Notes under the pieces: generated by a model
What the model was told of the DNA's origin: nothing
The model's database searches: none
Seen by the model: the letters and a program-made list of their open reading frames with translations, nothing else
DNA from: Cycas panzhihuaensis
Lineage: Eukaryota; Cycadophyta
Direction of reading: 5' to 3'
DNA: 64,000 nucleotides
NCBI GenBank assembly: GCA_023213395.1
Contig: CM041465.1
Location: forward strand, 108,383,741-108,447,740
Shown: one piece after another, positions 1 through 9,244 of the stretch
Numbering within the stretch: the first letter of the stretch is position 1
Layout of the letters: the number at the start of each line of letters is the position of its first letter
Position numbers and translations under genes: made by a program

Positions 1-125
1 GAAGATCACCAAATTCCTGTCCTTCCCACAATAAAGGAAAGGGCGACTGGGATTCGTCCTCTTCTTCTCGTTCCCCTAATCGATGCACTCCATCACATTT
101 ATAGTCCCAGAATAAGGGAAATAAG

Positions 126-941
126 ATGATCCAAATGATTGAGGCTACTCCTTCGTATGCCCTCATTTGGTCTCAAGCTGCCAAAGAAGCAGCTAGTGCT
201 TCTTCTTCTACTCCTTCTGATCCTCTTCCAAAGAACCCTCCTCTAGAAGTGCCTCTTTTTCCCAAGGCCAATCTCATGCATCCAAGTCGTTATGATTTTT
301 GAAGGGCACTTACCCAACCTACTACGAAGGGTAAGCCTTTCTCCATCATTGACGAGGTCCATACCATCGCTGCGGGAATGTCTTTGATGGACGTTTTGAG
401 GAGTTATCCTAAGCAACGGGCTCTTCTTTTAGAAGCTTTAAGATCGAATGATATGCCCGTCCATGGTTTGGGCATCACCCAAAGTCATGAACCCGTTATT
501 TCTTTTGATCCTAAGGACCTTCCTCTCGCGTGTGAAAGGGAATATCAGTGGAACTTCCCATTCACTATTACCATCGATACACCTGATTGTACCCTGCGAA
601 GGACTGTTGTCAACAATGGTTCTTTCATAAATACCATGCCCTTGCATGTCATGCAAGAGCTTGGTATTTCCACCTTGGAACTTGTTCCATGGCGATGCCA
701 AGGTTATGACGGTAGCAAAAGGATCCCATTGGGATCTGTCACGATTTTGCTCACTCTCGAGGGCAAGACTGTCCTCACTGATATTGTAGTCCTCGACGTC
801 GATGTCAACTACAACCTTCTCTTAGGTCAACCATGGCTCAACCAGATGGGAGCCATGTATTCGACTCTTTGGGGGCAACTTAAATTCGTCTATGATGGAC
901 AAATAAGGGTTGTTTTCCATGAATGCCCACTTGCCAAATAA
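126..941 (+). pseudogene. Gag-pol fragment with retropepsin-like aspartic protease (Tat copy 1)
   Basis: The reading frame runs from 126 to the TAA at 939-941 with one in-frame TGA at 300-302, where the young copy has an arginine codon. The protease active-site turn falls near 609-623 and reads VNNGS; copy 2 and the young element read VDNGSS, so the catalytic Asp is lost here by mutation. The second half carries the expected hydrophobic strand and a LLLGQPWL block, the flap-to-C-terminal part of plant retropepsins that process gag-pol. Asn in the second position of the turn is shared by all copies and is known from other plant gypsy proteins. The coding region enters from the left edge without its start. 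Confidence 0.8.
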
Positions 942-1566
942 ACTCGTCCTGCCAATCAGGCAAGCTAAGGCCCTTCTACTCATGCCTTGACTTGATCCAT
1001 TAGTATACCCAATCCATCTCACACTGAAGAAGATCTCGTATCTTCTTTTCCTAGTCCCACGTGTTTCGCTCCTATTAGCATTAGGAGCAGTGGGTGCCTC
1101 ACCTCGTTTAGTGATGATGAGTCATATGATGAGGATGAGGTTTGTCTTCACCCCGTTTCCTTCCTCTACAGTAGTAGGTCATACCCATCCCGTTCTAGAT
1201 CCCCGTCTAGAACCTCTTTCATTGGTGAGACTATCCACTCTTCTTTGTTGCATGTCATCGCTCATGTTGACTCATCCGTCATTAGTTCTTCCTCTTCATC
1301 ACCCCCCGTAGGTGATGGCTTTAAAGAACTACATTTCGCTCCTTTCGAGGAGCCCCTTCTTGACTCTCCCTTAGAGTTTGTTGAGGATGTCGGGTAACCC
1401 AACGACCATCACAGTCCTATTACCCTTACTTCCTCTAGCACTTCATCTATTCGGAGTAAGGTCATCCATGGGGTGGATTATTTCAAAGATGATGAAGCCT
1501 TGCTTGAGCCTTAGTGGGCTTCGCGCCCAACCTAGTCGAGATTCCCTCTCTACGAGTCTCTTTTTG
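942..1566 (+). pseudogene. Serine/acid-rich linker between protease and integrase tail
   Basis: An open but broken reading frame rich in Ser, Pro, Asp and Glu aligns with 12208-12603 on the minus strand of copy 2; both contain GDGFKEL and PNDHH blocks. It has no enzymatic motif. It probably lies downstream of protease in the polyprotein and now joins directly to the integrase C-terminus, because RT, RNase H and the integrase core are absent. Both copies share the join near 1530-1570, so it is inherited. Several stops show this copy is dead. Confidence 0.55.
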
Positions 1567-1906
1567 AGGTCTCATTGATGAGGAGTCGATCTGCCAGGCT
1601 TACCTCCTGGACCTCAAAGCTTTAGACGAGAGACATTTAGCCACTTATTAGGCTAACCTGGCATCCAAAGCTCGCTCACAAAGGACCTACGATAAATATC
1701 TTCGTTCCCATCCTTTATTTCTCGGGGACCATGTCCTCAAACTTGAATATATTCATGACCATTTGACCAAATTCAAACTTAGATAAGTTGGCCCTTTCGT
1801 CATTATGAAGACCCTCGGTAATGGTGCTTATAGGATTGCCACCCTGGAAGGTCTTGAGTTTGAGAAAGCTGTTAATGGGAAATTCCTTAAGAAGTTTTAC
1901 TCGTGA
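1567..1906 (+). pseudogene. Integrase C-terminal fragment (Tat copy 1)
   Basis: The translation contains an ALDERHLATY block, a TYDKYL segment and a degenerate VGPFVI...GAYRI stretch, the C-terminal DNA-binding part of Ty3/gypsy integrases, ending at TGA 1904-1906. Two stops interrupt it: TAG where the other copies have Gln in the TYQANL block, and TAA where copy 2 has Trp in PRWVGPF. The HHCC zinc finger and DDE catalytic core are missing. Copy 2 carries the same fragment (12093-11755), and the 53-kb remnant carries it attached to a recognisable core, which fixes the identity. Confidence 0.8.
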
Positions 1907-2621
1907 CCTTGTAGTCACCTTGCCCACACTCTGAAATGAGCCTAAACTACCATCTTAAGTTGTTCCTATTTCTCCCAGCCATGGGTGGAATGATAACTTA
2001 GGATGGCCTCTTCCATTTCCTTCTGGTTCCTCCTGTGGAAACCGTGTTCCTATATCCTTTTAGGACTCTTGTCTTCCTATTTGGGCATCCCCTAGTTAGG
2101 ACGATGCTCTGGAGTATCGTTACTCCCCCTCTCGCTTGATGTTTCTTTTGCATATCCTACTATGCTCCTCCATGGACGTGCGTGTTGCCCTATTTCTAAC
2201 CCCACATGTGTCTATCACCTCTACTCATGGTGGTCATATGTGCTCCTGTTAGATATATAGCCATGCATGGAAGGAAATACATGCACCACATAACAAAACA
2301 TCTACATCATACACAACAAAGCATCACATATCAAAATAGGGCACCAATTGCCCCATCTATATATATACATATCAAAATCATATGTCACATCATACATATG
2401 GGAAGCTGGTGTCCTTACATGGGGGGTACAATCATATGACTATATATATATGACCCCCTGGAGGCACGCGCTTTCCCCTGTCAAAATCAGATATATGGAT
2501 ACTATCCTACTATTATCTTGCTCCTGGGGTATCATCTCCTGGTCTGTGTGATCCCTCTCATGGGGACCACATCCCTCTAAGACTCCTCCTGAGTCTCCAC
2601 GAGCTCCCTACCTCGCTCCCC
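1907..2621 (+). other. 3' untranslated spacer of Tat copy 1, with one hairpin unit
   Basis: No coding sequence. At 1950-2006 lies a single imperfect inverted repeat starting CCATCTTAAGTTG and ending GGATGG. It matches the unit at 11650-11720 in copy 2 and the unit tandemly repeated 13 times in the young element at 34481-35580. The rest (a block near 2050-2260 including a GAGTATCGTTACTCCCCCTC motif) is also conserved, inverted, at 11430-11640 and at 34200-34480, so it is a family-specific 3' region. 2330-2460 is rich in TATATA. Confidence 0.7.
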
Positions 2622-4400
2622 TCATCTCATGGCCTCCTCGGGGTCGTCACTACTGTATGGGTCTGAGTCCTGCTCCGTGCTGACCTCGACGCTGCCATAT
2701 CCTCGACTAGTTGATCGTATTGTACCTAGATATGATCCCACTCCATCTCTATGAGGTGAAGCCTCTCCTCCATATCCCAGAGTCTCTCCTCTAGAACTAC
2801 CACCCAGATTTGGCTCTCCATATCCCCTTCGGCTCCTCCCTGAGCCTCGAGTGCCTCTACGAGTCTCTATAATGCGTCTCACATGGCCCAAGCCTCATTT
2901 AGCTCCCACTACATCTGTCCCCTAAATGCTATATGCTCTTGGGACTCTGCTACCTATATATCTCTTGCCCTCACCAACCGGGCAAATGCTGCCATGTAGG
3001 CACCTGTCGATCTAGGTGCATCCTCAATCTGGATGGGTGGTTGCCCCTCTGCGTATACCTGAGGGAACATCTCCCTCACCATAGCCTCCACCAACTGCTG
3101 GATCTCTGCGGTACCTACAAATCCAACATGTCATGTATTAGTATGTATCTAACGGCATACCATAATGAAACTAAATTAAACTATCTATTTGGCTATCAAA
3201 CAACGAGGATAGTAAGGCCTCACCTACTCCGGCCATTGGCTCCTCTACTCGTATGATAGCCTCTACCCGTGGCTCTCCACTAGCAACTGGTACCTCCTCT
3301 GCTAGGGCCTCTCTCCTTGCTGGAACTGGCTCTGCTATCTCCTCTCCAGATCTCCTTACAATCCGTAGCTTGCAGGCACGTGTCACTGCCCCCCTGCTCT
3401 CTTCTATAGCCCCTGATCGACCTTCTGTGCTACTCCTCCTCTCGTTGTCCCTGATGGACTTGCCTCTCCCACAGGTCATGATGGGCCGGCCCCATCTCCT
3501 CCATCTCCTCCGTCTCCACTATCGTCATCACTTGGGAGCATCCCAACTCCCCCTACCTCGTCATCGCTGTCCCACCTCACTGCTCTATATGGGTCTGCTA
3601 TGAGGTCCATCATAGTGAGGAGGTCCAGCGATGTAGCCTCCACTGAGCGCTGGACATGGGCCTGGTCCTCTGTCCCCCTCAGTCTAGTCTGCTACCTATG
3701 GACCATCGAGGCCCACTCTATAATGGGGTGTGGTCCCCCCACTGGTGGCACTGCTCCAAAATGATCAAAGAACCAACACTGTAGGAATGTGCTATATGAT
3801 AGTCCTCCCCAACCTGTCATCCTGATAGCATCTAGCTGTGCAACAAGGTTCGCGGCTATCAGGGTGGCCCAGTCCATCCTCTCGTCAGCCTCATAATGAT
3901 GTACTACATCCATCCATTCCCTATGCATATCCCTATAGTTTAGTTTCTGGGAAATTTGGAATAGAATGCACAATGAGATGAGTTTCCTCACACGAGGAAC
4001 TCTGGACATAACCATAGCCTGGAAAGGAACTCCTCTCCTCTCCCATATGTCTGCTCCTGTGAAAAATGATGCTGCCTCTCTGTGTGTTGCCTCATTACTA
4101 GGTATTGCTCCCAGTGCTACTAGCCTCCTAGTCGTTGGCACTCCTAGTATCTGCCTGATGTCTGTGGATGTCACCATCACGTCTCCCACCTGGGGTAGGT
4201 GGAAAACGTACCTCCTCCGGTCCCAATGTAATACTATATCAATCAATAATCTTTGGTCTGATGTATGTTAAGGTGTCTTTAGGACCTTCAATAGGCCACA
4301 CCTCCATAGAACCCCCTTATCCTCCCTGGACATTATCTCAATGAAACTAAGCATCGCCATCCCTATATTCTTGTGGTTGTCTACCGTGATCACAGCTTAT
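2622..4400 (-). pseudogene. Antisense extra ORF with plant-mobile-domain-like region and intron (copy 1)
   Basis: On the strand opposite to the retrotransposon, 4246-3692 encodes about 184 residues with a W-D-x-x-R..VFHLPQVGDV block and an I-x-Q-I-L-G-V-P block, like the start of plant mobile domain (aminotransferase-like) proteins. Then come a Glu/Arg/Ala-rich linker (3479-3224) and a helical, probably coiled-coil tail (3114 down to about 2630). Linker and tail are separated by a 109-nt GT-AG intron (3223-3115). Copy 2 has the same arrangement and an intron of the same length. A stop near 4267 and later stops show decay here. Extra ORFs, some antisense, are known in Tat elements; their role is not established. 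Confidence 0.7.
3115..3223 (-). other. Predicted intron in antisense extra ORF (copy 1)
   Basis: Read on the minus strand, the donor is TAG|GTGAGG and the acceptor TTTGTAG|GTACCGC. Both sites are conserved in copy 2, where the 109-nt removal keeps the frame. An intron antisense to the element's genomic RNA would not be spliced during retrotransposition, which explains its survival. Confidence 0.65.
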
Positions 4401-5579
4401 AAATGCCATAAAAACCAGTCAAAACGAAGCTCATAGTAGCTCTCTACCCCTCTAACTATCTCTCAACTCTGTTTGACCATGATTTAGGGCCTCCCGGGCC
4501 CTTATCTTCTTTTTTCTGTAGCTCTACCTTCGAACCACTCTAAATTCTATGGTACCACAGAGTTTAGCTTGGGTCCTGTGGTGATCGGGGCCCCGCAGCA
4601 AAGATCATGGTACCGCGATCTTTGTCGTGGTGCAAACGACACCCCCAAAAAAGGGGAGGGTTTTCTACCCAAAAACACAAAAAAATTCTTCTTGGTAGTC
4701 CCCAACGGGGTCCACCGAGACCATGGCTGCCTAATGCCCTGGTCTGCCTCTTTTTGGATCTAATTCAGACTCCGAGAGGCCACTTCTTACCTATATGGGG
4801 CTAAAAATCTACACAAAAATCGATGAAAATCAATAAATTAAAACTTTGAGATGGGCTAGGTTTCGTAAGATCCACTCACTGGATCTGGCCTGGCTGTTGC
4901 CATCTCTCTCCAATGGTCTCGATGGCTATCTTCGTGCTTCGATCCAATGGTTTGATCTCTCTCTGCATGCCTCCAAAGTTGGGTGGTGCTCCACTACGTA
5001 AGGAAATGTCTCTGGATTCTCTCGAGAGTTGGTGAAAATAAATCCATTTTCTGTCAAGCTTCCTTATATAGGCGGGGGCCTCGATAGGTACTGTCTCAGT
5101 TTTAGCTCTCGTGACAGCCATCATCCCGTATCCTTGATCACCTTTACCTTATGGCCCTGCCTCCCGTTGCACTCTTATAGCCTCTATTTCGCTCTTTCTC
5201 GCAGGTGCATTTATGGCACCTTACCAATGCACTTTTTCGCAAGGCCCTTTCATCTTGTTTTGCATGCCACCCCTGTGCATGCCTGAATTTATACTCGTTT
5301 AGCTCGTTTCACCATCCTGGACCCATTTCCATAGCTCTTTTCTATCCCTGGGACCTCCAGAGAAAATGCTCCCCCCATCTGGGGTTATTTGTTGCTTTCC
5401 AAAGAAACCTTTGGTACCTTAGGGTGCCTTTTTTCTGCCCACTCCCAGGCAGTGGTCGGATAGCCTGCTCTCGTCCTTGGGTAGCCTCATTATTAGGTCC
5501 TCTTACCCTTCACGACCATTTATTGCTTGCCTTTCAAGCCTCTTTTTGCTCCATTATTATTTATTATTACTAGGACTTT
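4401..5579. other. Unassigned internal region upstream of the antisense ORF
   Basis: I see no gene here. The stretch lies between the start of the antisense ORF and the RNase H fragment, so it may hold the antisense promoter. Around 4550-4640 it has several GGTACC-type sites and a short palindrome around GATCATGGTACCGCGATC. No TATA box is convincing. Copy 2 is cut off at the equivalent of about 4430 by the insertion of copy 1, and the young element lacks this region, so there is nothing in the window to compare it with. Confidence 0.5.
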
Positions 5580-6011
5580 ATGTCACCCATGTCTCTCTAT
5601 ATTTTTACCGACGACGGAAACTACGGTAACCCTAGACCTTCTGTCGCTGCATGGATCCTTCATAGCCCCTCCAGACATGATTTCCTATGCTTTGGGGTCT
5701 TCCTCCTAGAGGCTACCAATAATGAAGCTGAGTACACAACTATCATTGAAGCTCTCATAGATGCTCTCCATTTCCATCACGGATCAATTGTATTGCTTTG
5801 TGACTCTCAAGTTGTGGTGTCCCATCTCACTTAGGTTTACCAGGTGCGATGCCCTCACTTAAGAACCCTTGCTTTGACCGCCAAACCTCTTTTGGCTTGT
5901 TTCTAGTCTGTTGACATTCGACACATTCCCCGAGCCCTCAACACTGAGGTAGATAGACTTGTTCGCCTTATCCTTGAGTGCCACCTTCCTCTTCTTGCTG
6001 ACCATCCCTGA
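5580..6011 (+). pseudogene. RNase H-like domain (archaeal-type, as in Tat elements), displaced to the 3' end
   Basis: The translation shows the four acidic positions of a type I RNase H in order: FTDD near residue 10, NNEAEYT near residue 47, CDSQVV near residue 73, and after a TAG at 5832-5834, IPRALNTEVDRL. The spacing fits the second, archaeal-type RNase H of plant Tat elements, which degrades RNA in RNA:DNA hybrids. Unusually, it sits downstream of integrase and the antisense ORF, just before the 3' LTR. Two in-frame TAGs make it a pseudogene. The start at 5580 is arbitrary. Confidence 0.72.
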
Positions 6012-6419
6012 GGCCTATCCGGTCGCTCTATCGCCTAAGGCCCAGGCCGTCATGCGCTTCACCTTGTGATCCATTCACACCTCTGAAACCTAGCTGCTAA
6101 TGACGTTAAACTATGGTGACTACTAGTTTTGTTCACTCATCTCTTCTACTTGATCATGTATATCTCTTTACATCTTTTGTGATGGGGGAAGCCCCCTTAT
6201 GTTTCGTATTTCCAATCGATTCCTAGGTGGCGCATAGGCAACTCCTATGTTGCCTTCACCTCTGCCTTCGTATCCATGTGTTCTGCTATGATACTCGCTG
6301 GCACCCTTGACTACTAGTGCGACCTTGATTTATATATCTACATACACATGTGCTACTGACAGTTGTGTTATCAGCATTCGCCATCGCACCATGCTTCTGA
6401 GCGGTGAGGCTCTGCTGCT
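6012..6419 (+). other. 3' untranslated region before the LTR (copy 1)
   Basis: Non-coding. Its last 300 bases match, in reverse orientation, 33712-34060 of the young element, including a TATATATATA...CATGTGCTACT stretch and GCGGTGAGGCT just before the purine tract. This defines the 3' end of the internal region in both. Confidence 0.6.
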
Positions 6420-6429
6420 AAGGGGGCAG
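6420..6429 (+). promoter_or_regulatory. Polypurine tract of Tat copy 1
   Basis: AAGGGGGCAG lies immediately before the LTR start, where plus-strand DNA priming occurs in LTR retrotransposons. The LTR begins TCTTTCCCAG, against TGTTTCCCAG in copy 2. Confidence 0.7.
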
Positions 6430-9212
6430 TCTTTCCCAGCTTCCAGGAATAGATACAGAGCGGTCAACTTAGGTAAGTGTAGGTACGTTTCTCACCTTAT
6501 TTTTATTTTCTTTTGTGAGGAGTATGTGCTTGCATGTTATGATTTTGTAGATGGTTTTGTATCATCTACACCTATCTAGCCTATGACGACTATAGCGGGG
6601 GTACATTCCCAGTGAGTGTGACATCCTAGTGGCCACATCACTTCCCATAATCTACCTTACTCCCCTCAAGACTTACCTGATTCATGTGTTGATTCACTCA
6701 CATGTTGGTTCATTGCTATTTGGCCTCCTCTTTATACCCTTGAGTCCCTCAATCACCTTTCTTGTGGCTTTTGGTCTATTGCCTGCCCTTGGGCAGGTGG
6801 GCCCGCCCCTCTGTCGGCCTCCTACTGCATTGGTCCACAGCCCTGGCTGGCTGTTTAGGATAATTTTGTCTTCCCGTCTCACACCGTGGTAAATTTCACG
6901 ATACTACGAAGTTTACCGTGGTACCGTGAAGTTTACCATGGTGCGACTATTATAACTTATTTTTTTTAAAACTGTCGTGGTAATTTACGCATTTATTGTT
7001 GAATTTCCATGTGTCTCATGACCCAACTTAGTGCCAGCTGAGCCTTGATCACTCAATTAGGGTTGGGGCTGAGTATTTAAGTCCTTCTCAACTCTCTTTC
7101 AGGATCTTTTTACTCTCTTTAGAAGGATCAACAAGGAAAAATGCCCTACTGTCTGCTATCTTTTACTGCTCTACTACTGTTCCAGGACCAGAAATCACTC
7201 TCTAGTGCCCAACTCTCCTTTAGCTTCGTTGTGACATATTCATAGCTCATTACACGCCTTGGAGAGGGCCTCCTTGAGGAGTTTTCAAGATCTCCTTACC
7301 CAGGCAGCCACCAAGTAGTCTTAGAAGAAGGTTTTTCTCCAGCCATCTTAGCAAGGGCTTCATACCTACTGCACTCTAGCTTTTCCTTAGATTTTCCAGT
7401 CTCTTCTCAGCAGGCTTTAGAAGAGGCAAATGCCTCCCATCTTCTCCACAGGTATTTATTGGTTTAAGGTCTTACCTTTGCCCAGTTTATGCCCAGTTTT
7501 CCATGTTTTACACTAGCTTGTCTTATCTTGTTTTAAGGGTTGTTTCTTACCTTTCTCTTGGACTTGTTTTCTTTGCTGTTTAGGCCTCTTTTCCTACATT
7601 TCACATCCAGGACAATGGTCAAAGAGGGATACATAAGGTTTGGGATAGAGCTGGGTGGATTCCGTACCACCTTCCACGCTCCCTAAGAGGATTTTACCCT
7701 CCAAACCTTCCTCTTTGCCCCGTGCTACTTCTAGAGTGGAGTAAGGTTTTAGTAGGCTATTTCCAACCACTGAAATCAGCATTAGCACTTGTTGCAGTGC
7801 TGCTTTGAGGGCTCATTTCCCTAATCTAGGTAACGCATAAGCCCCAGTTACTTTTCTTGGCTCAATTCTTTTCTCAACTGCCTGTTTTGCTTCCTATAAC
7901 ACTCTGGCTCATTGAGCTTTGCTTTGGGATCTTTTTACATCTCTGCTACCCCATTTTCCAGCCAGCCATACAACCATACCCTCACTGCCTTGTGGCTTCT
8001 TGAGGGAGGGTAGGGTTGCTCTTTGTGGGAGGTGGGCCACTCTGAGGCTTACTTATCTACTTATTGTTCATTTGAGTAGTTTATTTTGCCATAGATTATT
8101 ACGGCAATCTTGTGGTTCATGAACACTAACATATATGTATAAAGACTTATTTTTAATATACATATACATGTGTTATTGGGACTCCACTTTGTGTTGCTAG
8201 TCTCCTTTCTCCAAAAAGGGATATTTGTGCTTACTTATAGGTACACGGAGGGCGTGAGGGATTTCCTCCTCTTCTTTCTTGCGGGTAAGTGCTTTTACTT
8301 ATATTTTATTATAGCATTTCATTTGCTGCCATCACTTTCCTATTTTCCTTTCTTGGCACTCTAGTGTCGCTTCTGGGGAAGGTAAGGAAGCCCTACGCTT
8401 GGCCCTACCGTGACCCCTCTTTCGATGTGCTTCCTGGAGTGACTTTACATACCTTGTGGGTGTGTTGCTGCTTCGATCACATCTTTCATTCCAGGTATGT
8501 ACTCTCGCTTCATTTCATTTTCTTTTCTTTAGAAGATTTTTCATGGTAGTAATTAGACCACTTAAAAGGAAAAAAGAAATCGACTCTCTCTTTTGGTTTA
8601 CATTCTGTTTGTTATATTTCACACATCACATCTATCATAAGAAAAAGTTTTAGGAAGTTTTCCCTTATAACCTTTCCCTCTAGCTTATAAACTTCACCCT
8701 TGCCCTCTTGGCTTGTCATCTTTGGTTTAGTTTACTTGCGTGTGTCGTAGCATCTTCTTTTCTCTTGATTGCTCTTTTGAAGGGGGGAACTCTTGATCAA
8801 TTAATTATTCCCACTCCTTTCATCCTCCTTCAGTTTTCTTCTGCCTAGCCAGATAACCGAGAAGATCTTATGCGTAGGTTATTCACCTACTTTACCCCCT
8901 ACTCGTTTCCCTCCGCTATAGGGAAACCCTCAAGGGATTCTCTCCCTTCCCTTCTGGCCATCCAAGGGTGGGAGGACTCTTCTCCAAAATCTATCCAAGC
9001 TACTCTTCTGCCTCCCCTCTTCCTAACTAAAGTGGGGAACCACCTTTAGGTAGCTAGGTACCATCCGTAGGTCCTGAACTCGTGCTCTAGTGCATGGGGT
9101 GCCCTTCGTGATACTTATCTTACTTGTAGGCTCTTATCAGCACCTGATAGTGTCATCGCTCACCCTCACTATCCCTACGTAGCTAGGTAATTATTCTGTA
9201 GATGATCATCTA
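6430..9212 (+). repeat. 3' LTR of Tat copy 1
   Basis: The 2783-bp LTR matches 18774-16032 (minus) along its whole length. Its start aligns with TGTTTCCCAGC...GGGAATGG of the other LTRs, and its end near 9212 aligns with the CATCCA end of copy 2. It contains a CAGGTAAGT-like donor 45 bases in, an inverted repeat around 6886-6950 (TTTACCGTGG...), a TATTTAA box at 7074-7080 and long pyrimidine-rich stretches. Short open frames inside it, such as around 8170-8550, show no protein-like conservation. CpG is scarce compared with the young element's LTR, indicating age. Confidence 0.85.
7074..7080 (+). promoter_or_regulatory. TATA-like box in LTR
   Basis: TATTTAA follows a TTAGGGTTGGGGCTGA block; the same combination occurs at 18138-18144 in copy 2's LTR. 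Both precede a CT-rich stretch suited to a transcription start, so this is the probable promoter for genomic RNA. Confidence 0.55.
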
Positions 9213-9244
9213 GTTTTGACTAGTTTTTGTGGCGTTTATAGGCT

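Larger units (their letters stand above)
1..9212 (+). mobile_element. Tat-like Ty3/gypsy retrotransposon, copy 1 (3' part), pol-deleted
   Basis: The visible part reads gag end/protease (to 941), linker, integrase C-terminus (to 1906), spacer, an extra ORF on the opposite strand (about 4400-2622), an RNase H fragment (5580-6011), a purine tract and a 3' LTR (6430-9212). RT, the usual RNase H and most of integrase are missing. The same gap occurs in copy 2, so it predates both insertions. The LTR ends at 9212, where the sequence passes directly into the reverse-oriented extra ORF of copy 2, so copy 1 is inserted in copy 2. The 5' half lies outside the window, so the target duplication (GTTTT on this side) cannot be tested. 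Tat assignment rests on the protease type, the gag knuckle seen in copy 2 and the additional RNase H. Confidence 0.8.

Noticed and set aside
3692-4246. Independent host gene for the 184-residue plant-mobile-domain-like protein
   Set aside because: The same ORF, intron and surroundings occur in copy 2 within the same retrotransposon architecture, so it belongs to the element.
8170-8653. Hydrophobic small protein in the LTR of copy 1
   Set aside because: The frame is similar in copy 2 only because the LTR DNA is similar; differences do not respect codons.
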